Positions 1 through 13,900 are shown, numbered from the stretch's first letter. The stretch: DNA of 64,000 bases from Henckelia pumila (GCF_033568475.1 NC_133120.1:89980151-90044150); one strand, 5' to 3'. A program made the numbers and translations. The notes: generated by a model not told the origin, from the letters alone.

Positions 1-135
1 GACTATGCCATATGTTCCCTGGATGGGGAGCTTGGCTGTGACAAGTTCAGAACTGTTGGAGAGGCAATCCAGCACCAGCAGTACAAAATTCTGCATGCAA
101 TTCCTCTGTTTGTTCGGAGGTCGAAAAGTTTATAA
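1..135 (+). CDS. 3' end of an unrecognised protein-coding gene (partial)
   Basis: Frame 1 is open from the window edge and ends with TAA at 133-135, giving 44 residues that start DYAICSLDGEL and end PLFVRRSKSL. The stretch is clearly less AT-rich than the DNA after it, which is how a last coding exon looks here. I do not recognise the family. The tail is basic (RRSKS). No membrane segment or motif can be named from so short a piece. It could also be a chance open frame, because the start lies outside the window. Confidence 0.45.
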   Translation, partial: DYAICSLDGELGCDKFRTVGEAIQHQQYKILHAIPLFVRRSKSL

Positions 136-478
136 ACACGGCAATGTACAATAATGAATCGAGATTAACTTTACTTTCTTAGTTATCTGAGGCTTTAATG
201 CATTTGAGCTGTAATGGCAATTTTGATAAAATATTCGTTGGGATTCATTCTATATAAAGATGTGAAATGGGTTTAGTCTGTGTGGAAAATAGGTTCGTGG
301 ACAGCTTATTGTAATCATGAAGTGATATGGATGCTTCAAGTAACGAATGATGATATGATTATCCTTCATGTAATCATGTGTACATTGGATCTCAGGTCAT
401 AAAAAAATAATAAAAATCATTTATGTTGCGTATGAATAGAAAGAAGATTGTATTTTTATGTTTAACAACGAAATAATA
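136..478. other. 3' flank, no gene seen
   Basis: AT-rich sequence after the partial gene, probably its 3' UTR and terminator region. Several AATAAT/AATAAA-like motifs occur around 400-470. Nothing else is visible. Confidence 0.4.
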
Positions 479-480
479 GT

Positions 481-612
481 GTTTTGATATCATGGACAAT
501 CATCATGAACAATTACAACAACTGACGTGACATCTTATACATCTAATTAGTAATTGTCACGTTAATTGTTGTCTATATAGGTGCTAATGGTGGTAGTTCA
601 TGATATCAAAAC
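481..612. mobile_element. MITE-like hairpin element
   Basis: The ends are inverted repeats: gttttgatatcatg at 481-494 and its complement catgatatcaaaac at 599-612, with weaker pairing further in. The inner block caactgacgtgaca also occurs in the hairpin element at 55488-55628, so the two belong to one family. No coding capacity is present. The family is unnamed here, and no clear target duplication was seen. Confidence 0.6.
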
Positions 613-1633
613 TCTGAAATAATATATTCAATCCTAAATATATATCCTACTTATTTACGTACTAGTTATATAAATTAAAATGAATTTCGATTTATATTTG
701 TTGGATTTGAAATTCATCGTAATTAACCTGTAAAATTATAGTAACATGAAAATAATGGATTTAAAGTTTATGTTGTTAATTATTAAAAAAAAACACAAAT
801 AAATTTAAATATATGTGACATCTTTTCATTCAACCACAACTTTCTTAACGAATTTGCGTGCGAAATCCATCAAGAATTTGATAGTTAAAGGGAAATTTGT
901 TTTGCATTGGATTTACAACTTCATATCTCGTAAAAATCAGTTGGCATATGAATAATATAGTTAAATCATTTGAAAACTTTTGGATCCCTGTTAGCTACCC
1001 TTACACTAGATTCTAAGACGAAGTAATGTTCTTTTTTTTCTTAGTGGGGAAAAACTGTACGTTCTGAATTTAAAATTTTTCGGATATTTTGTTTAAGTGA
1101 CATCTATAAATTATAATTATATCATGTTCACAAAATTCTATTGAAAACGAGATATTTTTTTGAAAATCCATAAAAAAAAATGTCCGTACTAAAAAAATCT
1201 CTAACAATTGTTATGCGTTAAAATTCTTTTCTACAAATTTTCTTCGTTTCCAAGAACTTAAATAAATGTTAGTTATACTACTCGTTGTTGATTTGTTTTA
1301 TAATATATATTAACACAAAGCTCAAATTGAGTAGATATAATGATTTATATATTTAGACATAATGATTTTATTTTAATAAAAATTATTTTATAAATAAAAT
1401 CATGGAAAGTTTACTTTCTAACAATTATTTTTTCAACGATATATATCATTAAGTCAAGAAATAATTTAAGCGTATTTGGTATATATAAAATTTGTCGAGT
1501 AGATGTCTTAAATGAAATGAAATTTGCTTGGATATTTTTTTTTTAACATGGAAAATTTTTAATTAAATCAACATAAAATTATTTAATTAATCTCGCAAAT
1601 TAAATACTTGAAGTCAGTCACCCCACATTATAT
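613..1633 (+). promoter_or_regulatory. Upstream region of the DUF1645 gene
   Basis: About 1 kb of AT-rich DNA without a gene. A TATA-like stretch, gtatatataaaa, lies near 1480-1491 and would place the transcription start near 1515, leaving a leader of about 120 bases. The leader holds a few very short upstream ATG frames. Promoter assignment is inference from position and motif. Confidence 0.35.
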
Positions 1634-2590
1634 ATGGCTATGCATTTTCTTAATTTCAATCAAAACCTTCCTTCCCAGCCACCTCCGGCCTTAATTAATT
1701 CCACTCTCTCAAAGTTGGAGACTTTGCATGATGCAGTGATCATGTCTCCATCACCGAGCTTTAACAGCTATTCAAACAGTAATTTAGCAGAAATTGCTGC
1801 TCGGGTCGTCCAAGAATTCAGAGTCGAAGATATTGGTCGTGATCATGTACTGTTTCCTGCAAACTACTTTGGTGATTTTTATTGTGATCAAGATATCGAC
1901 TCAGGATCTGCAAACGATTTCGAGTTCGCGTGGATGGAGAATTCTGAAGGAATTTCAGCTGATGAAATCTTCCACAATGGTAAGATTCTTCCCCTTTACC
2001 CGACTCATGATCATCTTCACAGCAACAAGAGTAGTACCCCATTAATGAATTCCGGGATCACTACTCCTCTACTTGCTGAAGAAAGGCGGCAGGATGTTGA
2101 CGAGCTAGACGGTGTCCCGGCGGAGACGTACTGCGTGTGGCGGCCAAAGGCGACGGCGGCGGCCGAGGAGAAGAGGAATAGCTTCCCCAAGAAATGGAAG
2201 TTGAAGGATTTTCTGCAAAGGAGCTTCAGTGTTGGTAGCAAGGATAGTATCGTCTTTTCATCTCCCAACAACAGAGACATAATAAGATCAAAGGAAGAAG
2301 AAGAAAAAGAAGAAGAGACAATCAAGAAATCCCCTGTTGGCCTTAGAAATTATGGCCGTAAGGAAGGTCTCGTCAGCTTCTTGTCTCCCAGCAATATTAA
2401 TGGCGGCAGAAAATATGCGAGCAATAATGGTTATAAATGGCCTCCTGCTGCTGCCGCTAAACCCACACCGCCGCCGTACAACCGGGACAGCGGCGAGAAG
2501 CGGCGGTCGTACTTGCCTTACAGGCAGCAGCAAGTGGGGTTCTTGGCTAATTTCATGAATGGGTTGGGAAAGAATTTGCAGCCTTTTTGA
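1634..2590 (+). CDS. DUF1645 family protein, single exon
   Basis: An intronless frame of 318 residues with family hallmarks of plant DUF1645 proteins: an N-terminal acidic part with FEFAW (about residues 96-100), the central AETYCVWRPK block, the basic KKWKLKDFL block followed by a serine-rich stretch, and the C-terminal YLPYRQ..VGF.AN..GL block. The function of the family is poorly known; some members are linked to stress responses, and none is a known enzyme. There is no signal peptide or membrane segment. A run of glutamate and lysine near residues 216-228 is low complexity. The ATG at 1634 is the first in frame and lies only 8 bases after a TATATA stretch, so that stretch belongs to the leader rather than to the core promoter. 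A long (ATT)n microsatellite begins right at the stop codon. Confidence 0.85.
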   Translation: MAMHFLNFNQNLPSQPPPALINSTLSKLETLHDAVIMSPSPSFNSYSNSNLAEIAARVVQEFRVEDIGRDHVLFPANYFGDFYCDQDIDSGSANDFEFAWMENSEGISADEIFHNGKILPLYPTHDHLHSNKSSTPLMNSGITTPLLAEERRQDVDELDGVPAETYCVWRPKATAAAEEKRNSFPKKWKLKDFLQRSFSVGSKDSIVFSSPNNRDIIRSKEEEEKEEETIKKSPVGLRNYGRKEGLVSFLSPSNINGGRKYASNNGYKWPPAAAAKPTPPPYNRDSGEKRRSYLPYRQQQVGFLANFMNGLGKNLQPF

Positions 2591-2591
2591 G

Positions 2592-2639
<48 letters not shown>
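2591..2639. repeat. (ATT)n microsatellite in the 3' UTR
   Basis: About 16 uninterrupted ATT units directly follow the DUF1645 stop codon. The poly-isoleucine open frame over it is an artefact of the repeat. Confidence 0.9.
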
Positions 2640-5600
2640 GTTGTTTTTTATTATATATTTTATGTATTAATTTGGATAAATTGCTTTTATCATTTCATCA
2701 TCTTCTTTGTATATATAATATATATTTGTAATACTTTTTTCCACATTTAAAAAACTTGTTGCTGATTGCTTATATATGCACATTTATGTATGTATAGATA
2801 ATTTGTATGATATATATATATATATGAGTTTTTTTATGGTGCCCAACACTATATGTCCACTTTATGCCCACCATGTACAATAGATGAGTTGATCGGTACA
2901 ATATATATATATATAATTCTATATTTATTTGTGGCCACAAGATTCATATATGAATTTAAACCATCAATGGAGCCGAGCTCAAATATAAAATCGCTTAATA
3001 TTTCTTGAGCTTTGAAATTCATCTTCGATTTCTTGCAAATGTGAAATTTATGGCAAAGAATGAATGAATGATGGATTACTCATTGAGTATATATGAGTAA
3101 AATTCAATCGGTGTAGCACATAATTATATCATTGTTTTCATGTTTCAAAATGTTGTTCCAAACTCTTTGCTGTTATTTCCACATACTAATTAACTTGTGT
3201 GAATAATTTTTTTAAAAAAGATTTAATGTTTCGTTGTACATGTAATTGTAAACATTCATTGCTTTGTAAATTTAAAATAGACCTCGCCCTTCTTATTAGC
3301 CATACAGTTCTATAATATGTTTCATTAATTAAGGGTGAGAGCTAAATTTTGATTGATCGAAAATAGCCGACTAAACTAATTTATTTCGAAAGTTTGATTC
3401 AATTTTTTTTTTCAATAATTGAGATTTAATTTAACTTTGAAAATTATCGATTTTGTTAGTTCGATGCTATTTTTTCTTTCCTGGAACTGAATAGACCGCA
3501 TCAACAGAATTTTTAAATTGATATTTTTTATGCTTGCCTATTTTGATATCAACTAATTATGATAGTTTTGAATTCATTTACCATGCATATTTTTAATATT
3601 AACGACCAGACAGATTATAACTTTTAATATGTAAGTTGAAATAACTGATTTTATCGGTTTGGTAATTCGATCGATTTGGCGGAAATAAAATCTGTTCAAT
3701 ATATTTTCAGTAATACAATTCAAATTATTAATCAATCAACATTTCCGCAAAATTTCTAAAATAATTTCCTTCGAGATTGTGCAAAAATAAATGTTTTTGT
3801 TGTTTATTAATCTAGAAGTTTTCTTAATCCAAAATAACGGCACGCATGTATTTCATCGTGTCATCAAATCTAAATATTTTGTAACTTTTACAATTATGAT
3901 TATAAAAAAAAAACTGCACAATATTTCAAAATAATAATTTACATTGATATGAAAAAAAAAGGTGATATCTTATTATCTTAAATCCTTACTTTTTGTGTAA
4001 TGACTGAACGAACTTGCACAGTTTAAAAATACAAATGTTACACGCTTGACAAAAAAACTTGTGAATCCTGATTATAATTCCCTAGCCTTATATATTATCA
4101 AAATTAAGTCATTTTTTTTAAAAAATAATAACAATAATTTTGAGAGGTAGATTTGTTATATTTGAATCTCAAATCAGAGTGGTAGAGTTCTCGTATCAAC
4201 TTTGAAATATTGGTGCTAGATAAACTGCAAATATCAGCCCAAACTTAAAATCGAAGATTCAAGTATTAAACTCTATCTATTTTAAATCTTATTATTGGGT
4301 AAAATCATTCCAAATTCTTCTCCCAAACTATAAAATATACAATTTTTATTAAGTTTTAATTTCTTGATTTATACCCGACCAACCATTTTAAATTTTCCTC
4401 TTTCTCTTTTTGGTTATGCGACTGAAAAGCATGCCTTTCTGTTAAAATAATTTATCTACCTCAATCATACTTATCCTCTATTTTTTTCGAACAAATGATT
4501 GGGTTGGTAAATGGAATCACTTCACTCTAGTAATATATAGAGACTTAACATTTCAATATTGTGTAAGCTTACACAACCCTAAGATTTTCATACCAACCTT
4601 CGAAACTAAGAAAAAAGAATTGCAATTATATATTTGCAAAACTAGATGACCATGAATATATATTGAAGTGGATGAAACAACTTAAGAGAAGTGTGCTACA
4701 ATAAATAAATAAATATATATATTTATATATTGACATTTCAAACCTTGACATTTGGCTCAATTAAAATTAAATGCGGTATTAACTAATGATGGATGCTGTC
4801 CAATTATGCAAATATTTTTGTTATAACATCAAGATTTCGTAATTTAATATTTTTTAAAAACCAAAAAAGCATCAAGATTTTGAAAATTTTATTTTATTAA
4901 AAAATATATAATAAATAGACTAATAAAAAGAACAAATGGTCACCTAAAAGTTTTTGAAAAGGTTGCAAGCACATAGAGCACTTAAACTAAGGCAATTGCA
5001 GATGTGAGATTAATTGGTTATTAGGAAGCCAACCTTTATTAATCAGGTTGAAAATCACACCCATCGTTTCGAAAAGTCGAGTTTGTGTGGAAGGCCTACC
5101 ATGGAATTTTTCAAAAATTATTTACTCCAAACTAACATGTACATTAATATTATTGTTCAAGATATTTAATACTTAATTTGCTCATCAATGGTTTCAAATT
5201 TAAATATGTGGCTCCAATAGCATCCAAATTAATGCAACCTCACAGAAAATGATATGTTTAATTTGTGTGCTAAAAATTAGTTTAAAATGAAAACCACATA
5301 TCTTGCTCCTTCCGTGCCACTTATTTGCTTATATGTGTGTTTTCACATAAATTTAAAAAAAAAAAAATTAGAAAGGAAAATTTTATAAAGAAACTTCTCG
5401 ATTTGTTATTATTTAATGAAGATTTTAATATGATTGAAAATTTATAGTTGATGATATTATTTTAATAGAAGTAAATTGGTAAAAATTGATAAAAATATTA
5501 GAAAATATAAACTACATATGAAAATTGGATTGTATAATTGAAACGTATGGAAAATAAAATGCAACATAAACAGAGTGACATACAAGTATTTTCCCAAGGA

Positions 5601-6300
5601 AATTTATAGTTATTTAAAGACTTTTGCAAAATTTGAACTGCTCCCTCCTATCTATTCAAAACCAGTACATTGACTTTTGTGTCTTTTCAGTGGTACAATT
5701 ACACATTAAGTGTGTTTTTTTTAATATAATCTTTAGACAAATGACATGCCACGAACCTAATAATTAATATCATAGAAAACCGGCTGTCATTATATACTAA
5801 TTTGTATGGATCATGATTTTATATTTAATGTAATTCAAGCAGATAAAAATTGGCTGAAAACATTAGAACAGCTACTTGATATAACCAACCCCAACTAATA
5901 TATGATTATTTCATGTATGTGATGGGAGCAACTAATTGGTCCAAAAATTAATATTATTAATCTAAGGTTATGTTTTAAATATATATATTTTTTGCAAGTA
6001 ATTGGGTCCAACAATTGTTTTTATTATTAATCTAAGGTGGGGATATTTATTATTGCAAATAATTTTATTTTTCCTAATCATTTTAAATCTTTTGTGGGGG
6101 ATATTTACCAACATGGGATCGGTGTCTTTTCTACATAATATTTGTGGGGGAATTTTAATCATTTTGAGATATTAGCGGATTTAACAAGGGGTCTTTTATT
6201 TTTAAAAAAATGGAAAACATAAAATAAGAAACATTTTCTAGTTTTCCCATGGCAATTATGAATTATTAGTGCTAATTAAGTGTTTTGAAGATAATTAAAA
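2640..6300. other. Intergenic, AT-rich, no gene
   Basis: 3.7 kb without a supportable gene. It holds TA microsatellites near 2812-2824 and 2900-2914. Between them (about 2825-2900) the sequence resembles one arm of the hairpin family seen at 57498-57655 (gagttttt..atg.tgccca..gcccacc). All open frames here are short, AT-driven and match nothing I know. The likely 3' UTR of the kinase to the right begins around 6300-6680. Confidence 0.55.
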
Positions 6301-6684
6301 TTTAACGCAAATCATATCCACCAACGGACCGTTTTACAATCATGGCCATGACTGGGCTTGCAGAAGGGCCCAATAATGCAGTGGTTTGGGCTGGCCGTGG
6401 CACGAAGCGGGAAAGGTCGCCATTGGTCCCGCCAGCTCAGCCCACTTGAAATCCGATCCAAGGCCCACCCTTCTGCAACATAAGCCACTAACTAAAAACT
6501 CACAATTTCTAAAGAAGTTTCTTCTATTAAAAACATCAAGAAACACACTACACACGCATATATTTCATAGAGAGATGAAACAATACATACTAATTGTATC
6601 TCAAAGATACAATCATATCAGCACATGCCTCTCCATACATGAAAGAAAAATATGGCACGGTCAATACTTAAACCGTACCCATTC

Positions 6685-9600
6685 TTATGCACTTAAAGAG
6701 GGCGATCTACGACTAGCGATGCACTTTGGAATGCATCGTGAAAGGGTATGATTCTCCGGGGGCTCGTAAGATGAGAAGAACTTGGGATCTTGCTCTAGTG
6801 ACTCCGAATAGCTTTCAAGAATGCTCACAATTTCATGAAAATGTGGCCGCTTGTCAGGATTACTCGACCAGCAACGATGAATGAGGTGACGAAATGCTGA
6901 TGGACACGAAGAAGGCAATGGCGGCCTAGCATTCTGTGCGCAAAATAAAAGGACATTACATCAAATTTTAGCGTCACTCACAGAGATGAAAGTATACATT
7001 AGTTGAGTTATACAGGATTGGTTCATGTTCATGTTCTTGACCAAGTAAATACCATTTACATACAATAAAAGATAAATCTAAGGCTGTACAACTATAGATA
7101 CAATATTGTCGACTTCTGAAGTGTGAAGGTATATGAATTTAAAAACGAAAAAAAAAATAGAAGTCAAGTGGATCTATACAAGAAACTTGTACTTTAGTGA
7201 ACATGATAACTTTATATATATTGTGAAAAATGAACTAAAATACGATTGTCTACGATGAAATCGCACTAAAACAGAGACATCGAAGAGGCAATACTGATGT
7301 ATTCTGTAACATAAGTGTCTGCAATTTTCGCTTCTTCCTCTCTAAATGGTGATTTATTAGAGGAAAGTACTTGAGTAGTGTACTAACTTGGGAAATTTTT
7401 CAGTTTAAAGTAAAAGGAGTGTGCAATGATGTGTTCAAATACAAACATAATCATGCAGCAACTTGCAATGTTTTACAAAGCTTTATATCTTGTCAGGATT
7501 GGCATTGCATACTCGTTCAAGCTACAGCATATTCTCACAGAAATGGCCCTTCATAGAAAAAGTTAATGTATAGCTAAGAATGAGTTAAATATGTAAATTA
7601 AACATGACATCGTTGAATGCTAGATGATTTACCTTTTGGCAAACTGCAAATGCTGCTTGTTCCGGAGTCATGTCATCAAATGGTGTCAATGCAGTTAAAA
7701 GTTCCCATAAAACAATTCCGAAACTGTAAACATCAACTTTTCTTGTGTGATGCTTTTCTTTAATCATCTCTGGTGCCATCCAACGATAAGTGCCTGTAAA
7801 TCCTTTTGCACTTCCACACTGAGACTCCAAGCAAGATATTCCAAAGTCGGCTACTTTCACACACATATCTTCATCGAGAAGCATATTTTCGGATTTAAGA
7901 TCACGGTGAAGGATCCCTTGAGCATGAAGATATAACATACCATGAGCAATGTCGAGGGCGAACTTTAGTACGAGATTGAGGGGAAGCGAATATGGTTCTT
8001 GCTGATGGAGGAATTTTCTTAGAGAGCCGCCTGGATAGTACTCGGTGATGATACAAAACACTGGTGGTTTTTTGCATGCTGCTATGAACTGGTATAAAAT
8101 TCAAAATGATATGGAAGTCAAAAAACTGAGATTCCACTGTCATTCGGCAAACAGTCAACAAGCTTCCATGATAAATTAATGACAACTATCGAGAGTATTC
8201 GGACATAAAAGTGCACTATTCTATATATGTTACCACTCTCACGCTTCAGGCCTCTGGAATTGCATAAGCAAAACTGTGCATGAATTAGCAGCTACTACAT
8301 TTCAACCCTAATGTTACAAAGATGATTTGCTCAAATCTTACACAGTCTAATAAAGATGTTCACATCTCTCCCAAAATCCAAAATATAAGCCACACTTGTA
8401 CGTATTGCAATCACAGGTCGCAGAGGAAAGGAACCGACATGTACAAATTACTTAGCACGGAAAGGTTGTTGATAAATATCAATAGTGCTCTGATAATTCA
8501 AATACAATTAACATAACAAACGTCATAGGCAACACAGCATACAAAATCACCTACATCTAAATTAAGTTATCCATGACCTATGTCAGAGATCATTTGTCTT
8601 GAAACAGCTAGCTACATCCCTTTCGTGCAAGTTCGAAGGTCGACACAGCTCGGATCCCTTTTTTGGGGCTACCAGATTTCAGCCTATGATTTTACATCTA
8701 GACTACAGTTTTCTCAGATAAGGGAAGACACCAAGAGTTCTCAGCTAAAGCACCAACATTTTGTGTTCACTTGCCATTAATTTATAACAACTAACCGGTT
8801 TTCAAAGTTGCTTTCAAATATTTGTAGTACCAAAGAGAGCTCCTTACTTTGCCCAACCATCAGAACTAAAACTATGTTGGGGCAATAATCCAGCATCACT
8901 CTTCCTATGTATGTAACCATGCATCACTCAAAAACATATTCCACCAAACATGCAGCATGAAATCTTCAAATTTCAGATGTAATCATGTCCATAAAAATTA
9001 TGAACGGCAAACCCTCAATATATGGTCAGAAGGGGTTATTGCACCCCTTTCTCTTGAATGGTGACCCAAGAAGAGGGGTAAGAAAGGTTAGTCGTCCCCT
9101 CTCTCTTTAATATGTTCCTTTAACATCAGTATCATCTTTTCTTTATATACAAATGTATGGGTGGCATAGTGTTTTCACTCCCCCTGCACAACAAAATATC
9201 CAGCAATCAAGGCCAACAATGACGGAAGGTGCTGGGCTGTTGAAACAAGATTTTTTTGTTTGAGGAAACGATCTCCTTAACTTCACTACATGTATGTATG
9301 ATTATGCGTAAAACTTTTCGAGTTTTGGTTCACTGTTTTGTAAACCTTGTAGCTTCACCACTGCATCCAAATACTTAGAATATTAACAAGCAACGGACAA
9401 CATTTTCGGCGCAATTTATGCACAAGAAAGCATTCAAGATTCAACTACCCAAAACAAAGAATAAATTAGATCCCACTTACAGTGATGATATTAGGATGCT
9501 TCAACCTGAACAAAAGAGCAACTTCTGATGTAAACTGTTTCTCCAAGAATGCAGCCAACTCGCCATCCTCTTCAGGCTGGCTAATAAGCTTAATAGCCAC

Positions 9601-9843
9601 ATCTCTCTGTTGATAAACCCCTCTGTAGATTCTACTATGTCTACCAGAAGCAAATTTGTTCCCTATATAAAGTTGGGATAGATCAGCATTCCACTCTTCT
9701 TCTCTTGCACCTTTAATTTCTGCACCCGAAGAAACCAAGTATTTTGACCAAGAAACTGCTCTATTGTACTCTCCCAAAGAGAGCCTCCTCTCCAGCTTGC
9801 TTTGGGTGCTTGCTATTTGTTTCAGCCACTGAAAATTCTTCAT
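6685..9843 (-). CDS. HT1: HT1-like serine/threonine (Raf-type) protein kinase
   Basis: Three coding exons on the minus strand: 9843-9481, 8088-7633 and 6933-6685, all phase 0 with GT-AG borders, give 355 residues. The kinase domain has a glycine-loop at about residues 64-74 (FASGRHSRIYR), lysine 85 in VAIK, alpha-C glutamate 107, HRDLKSEN from 182, DFG at 202-204 and APE at 226-228, so catalysis should be intact. The substitution pattern (CIITEY, GTYRWMAPEMIKEK, VDVYSFGIVLWELLTAL) is that of the plant HT1 group of Raf-like MAPKKKs. In Arabidopsis HT1 restrains CO2-driven stomatal closure. The N-terminus (MKNFQWLKQI) and LISQPEED differ from Arabidopsis HT1, so this may be a sister paralogue rather than the orthologue. 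First Met chosen at the exon start. A CBC-type partner homologue lies at 49.3 kb. Confidence 0.9.
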
Positions 9844-10500
9844 GGTTTTTGCCCAATAACATCAAAATTTTCCAGCTTTAATTTTCTCAACTTTTACAAG
9901 ACAATAAACTAAGAATCAATGTGGGTCCATCAGCTTAGTTTCTGAGCAGGCAGCAAGCTTGGCGATTTAACGTAGCACGGAAAAATGCAATGGCTCAACA
10001 GTTCCAAGTTGTTCTTCACTGGGCTCCCGAAGACCAAACATACTCAGAAACAAAATAATCGGATGCTAAAAGAGAAATTTAGAGGAAACCCACAACTCAT
10101 CACTCCAAGAATAGATCATCACATGAATGTGCATGCAAAAAACAAGAGAGCAAAGGTGAAACACATATCAAGAATCGATCTTGACACCGTAAAGAAAAAA
10201 AAAACCAAGCTTTGAAGAAAATAGGGAGATGGGCACACAGATTGGCAAGAACAAACACCTCCAAGGACCAAAACGAACGAACAAAAGCCCAAAACACGAG
10301 AATCTGTGTTGGATTAGAAGCTATAAATGGCGAAACTGCTTTTACATTATCTTAGCTTTTTGGCAGAGAGAAAAAGGGAGCGGGAGCTGGTCTGGCTTCT
10401 GTCACTGTGCAACACCACCACCGATTAACGCAGCGCACATACAGAGAGAGTGAGCGAGTGAGCAAATACAGAAAATATTTAATTCAATTTTATATAAAGT
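9844..10500 (-). promoter_or_regulatory. 5' leader and core promoter of the HT1-like kinase gene
   Basis: Read on the minus strand, a TATA box (TTTATATAAAA) lies at about 10489-10499, followed by a CT/GA-rich start region near 10440-10460. The leader would be about 600 bases, long enough for a leader intron, but I could not fix its borders. No protein gene is visible in the stretch. Confidence 0.45.
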
Positions 10501-10942
10501 TTGGAAACAATAAACATTGATATTTGATAACGTGGGGAGATCTACTTGTGAGGAGACGGGGGTTCTCACTATTAACACTACTCCCCATTTTCTTTCCCCT
10601 TTTTGCCCTTCCAAATTCTAATACCACCGCACTGAATTTATTAATTTTTTTCTTGGTTATTTTTATTTGTTACCAATTTTACATTCTTGAGATGAGATTT
10701 CAATACGTATTCATATTTTATTGCTGTTTGAGTAAATTGGTGTGAATGAAATGGAGATGGGCGATATTCATATTGTTCAACAAGGGTATTGTAGACATTT
10801 CACGGCACGTGCACACAAATAAAGATAGGTTAGGAATGTGGAAATCGAGAGAAATGGGGCCCACCGTCTGGCCATGGTCTTTTTGTGTGTGTTGTACTGT
10901 GCCGTATGCATCATCCGTATACGGTCACTCTCCTCTTCTACA

Positions 10943-10982
<40 letters not shown>

Positions 10983-13900
10983 TTGAATGTATATCTATTA
11001 TTATTTTCATCTCAATTATTCAATGTTATGTCGAAATCAATTTTGAAAAATTAAATTTAACGTTAGAGTTTTATCTTTTTGCTAGCATGAACTAAATCGT
11101 CAAAATTTATATAGGTCACGGTTATTTATCCTAAATATTTGGATTTATATTATGTTTAACAAGAATTTTCTATTCTTTTACTATATATTTTATTAACTTC
11201 GTTTTGAAAAACATACAATTATTTTTGAATAAATTGAGTAGGATTAAAATAAGAAGTGTATATAATTTTTTTTCCAATATTTTTTTAAAAAAAATGTATG
11301 AAAAAATGTAGAATTATATAATCAGAATAAAAGAAACATTTATTATATATATCTAACCAAAAAAACTTGAGCTCGACACATATAACCGTGTTAATTAATA
11401 ATCTAAAACCAAAACCAATATGAATGAAATTTTCAGTAAAACAATTAACTTCTCGTTTTTGTTATCGTGCACGAAAGTTGATTACAAATATTCTTTCATG
11501 ATTTAGATGATTATTTAAATCATATTTAATTTATTTATGAATATTTTAATGGCGGATAAGAACACTTGATCCTCCATTAGAAGTAAAGAACAAGTATGAC
11601 CATATCTAATCAAAGTCATTATCAAGTCTATGTGTCTCATGATAATTCATAATTTCTAGTTTTTCAAGTACGATATCTATTAAAGCAAAAACAACCGATT
11701 GCCTTAAATATTAAGTTCTTTTATATTATTAAAAAAATTAAGCTAATTATTTATTTATTTTTTTCAAATTGACGGATAAATTTGCTACAATTAAGTGTCG
11801 AATTGTTATGGCGTCCAAATATAATTTAATGAACATTACTATACAAAAAAAAAAAAGGGAAATAGTAAAAACAAGAGTGTAATATTATAAATGAGAAAAT
11901 ATTTTAATATAATAATGGAGACCTAAAAATCTGGTGCTGACTCATGTCTTCTTCAACTGTCAACCGATAACATGTGACAATTAATTCGTTTGATTAGCAT
12001 GCAACTGGATTGGGCCCGATCCATGTGCCGCAATACGGGTTAGTACGGTCCATTTCTTTTATGTCCAGTAGTAAAGTACCAAAGGAATAGCATGATGCTT
12101 AAACGAATTATTATATCAAATCACAATTAATTAAGTTACCCATTAATGAATAATGCTTAGACATTATTACGCGTATATTAAATGTTCGGGTCCAAAAGCC
12201 AATGGGCCCACCGCCCGGCCCACTCCGTTTGATTCGTATCCTTATAAGTATATTATTTAATCGATTTTTTTCTTTTCTTTATTTAGGTCATATTTAATCG
12301 ATTTTTTTGATGATATGATTTTATGCAATTTTTTAATCATTAATTTTAATGAAAATATGTGAACGAATATTGCTAAATATAGTCTATCTAACTTTTTTAA
12401 AAAAATAATAATAATTTCTCCCAATATTTTATTTCAGTTGATAACGAAAAAGTAAAAACCCAATCTGTATGAAATTAGAATATAATAATATAATTTTTTT
12501 TCTCGTAAATGCAAGAGGGAGAATCTCATTGTTTTTGGTCCATGACCCTAGGCGGTTAGTTATATTGATTCATATGTTTCCCTAAAAAAAATTAGGTAGA
12601 TTGATAAGGCGTGTATAGCGTAAACGTCCGATACTAACGTTAACATAATTCATCAAGGTTGTGTTTGGATCGATGAATTTAAATTTATAATATATTTTTG
12701 TTGTTTAAAGAATTAAGCCGTGAATAAAACTATTTGAAAATTATGAATTTAAAATCTATTTTTGCAAATGTATCCTAAGATATAAAATTATTTTATTTTA
12801 TTTGTTAGAAAAATCTAGAGAAATAAGATATAGAATTAGAGGTGGTTGGATCTATAAATATGGAAGAGGACTTTTGTCACACATGTAGTTCATATTTGAA
12901 GACTGCATCACAGAACATGGCTTGATGATGCACAATCACATGTATTGTTTTTAATTTTTATACAAGAAAGATATTATCTTTGTCACCATAGCTGTTGAGT
13001 TTTACACAAAAATTTGGTGGCGCACAATGATGTTTTTCAATTTATTTTTGGAGATCGTCGTGATATTATAATTTAATAACGAAAATATAATATAAAATGA
13101 TGGTACAAAATGTGTTAGTAAAATGTTTCTTTAGGGAAATCACAACTTCTAAAGTTGTGATTAAATTGAAAATCTTATGTTTTCTTTACAAAAAAGAAAA
13201 CTACCGTCAATTTAACTATTTAAGTATAATACTTATGTTGTCAATATGTATGTATGGGAATAAGATTTGAACATTAATTTGGTTCCGTAGTACATTTGAC
13301 ATTTTGCCTATTTTTTTTCTTTTTTTTAGTAATATTTTGCCTATTTCTTGGGCATAAATGTGGTATCTCTGGAATCTAACCAGGTTAACTGGTTAATCCA
13401 AAAGGGTGCAAGTACCTTTATTTTTGATTTTTTTTTTTCCCAGAATAGAGAGTATTTTTTATTTGTGTGCAGAGATATTTTATCCATAACATATATTCAT
13501 ACACACGAAATTTTATGATGTATTGGGTGAGATTCAAATATTGTATAAATCATATACGAAATCAATCAATTGCTATGATCCACTAAGTGTGTAATGTGTT
13601 ATATCTTATGGATAATATAATTTATAGACTCATAGACAGAAAGGTTAGTCTATGCTACATCAAAAGTGTTTCTTCTTCTATTTCAATATCATTAGATCAC
13701 GTGAGACTCTTATATTTTATGTGAAAATTGACATGCGTATTGATTATCCAATGGTTGTAATTTAACCACATCATGAGGGAGAAGAACATCAGATATATCA
13801 TAAAATTAGCCTAGAGAGAACTCAAATTGGGATTGAATTTGTAATATGTGGTCAAAAATCTTGAATATTCTGATTAATTAGCCACTCAAAGTTCTATTTG

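Noticed and set aside
2559-2750. Open frame with a long isoleucine run
   Set aside because: It is a read-through of the (ATT)n microsatellite behind the DUF1645 stop. Similar Tyr/Ile runs over ATT repeats at 10746-11095 and 47207-47392 were dropped for the same reason.
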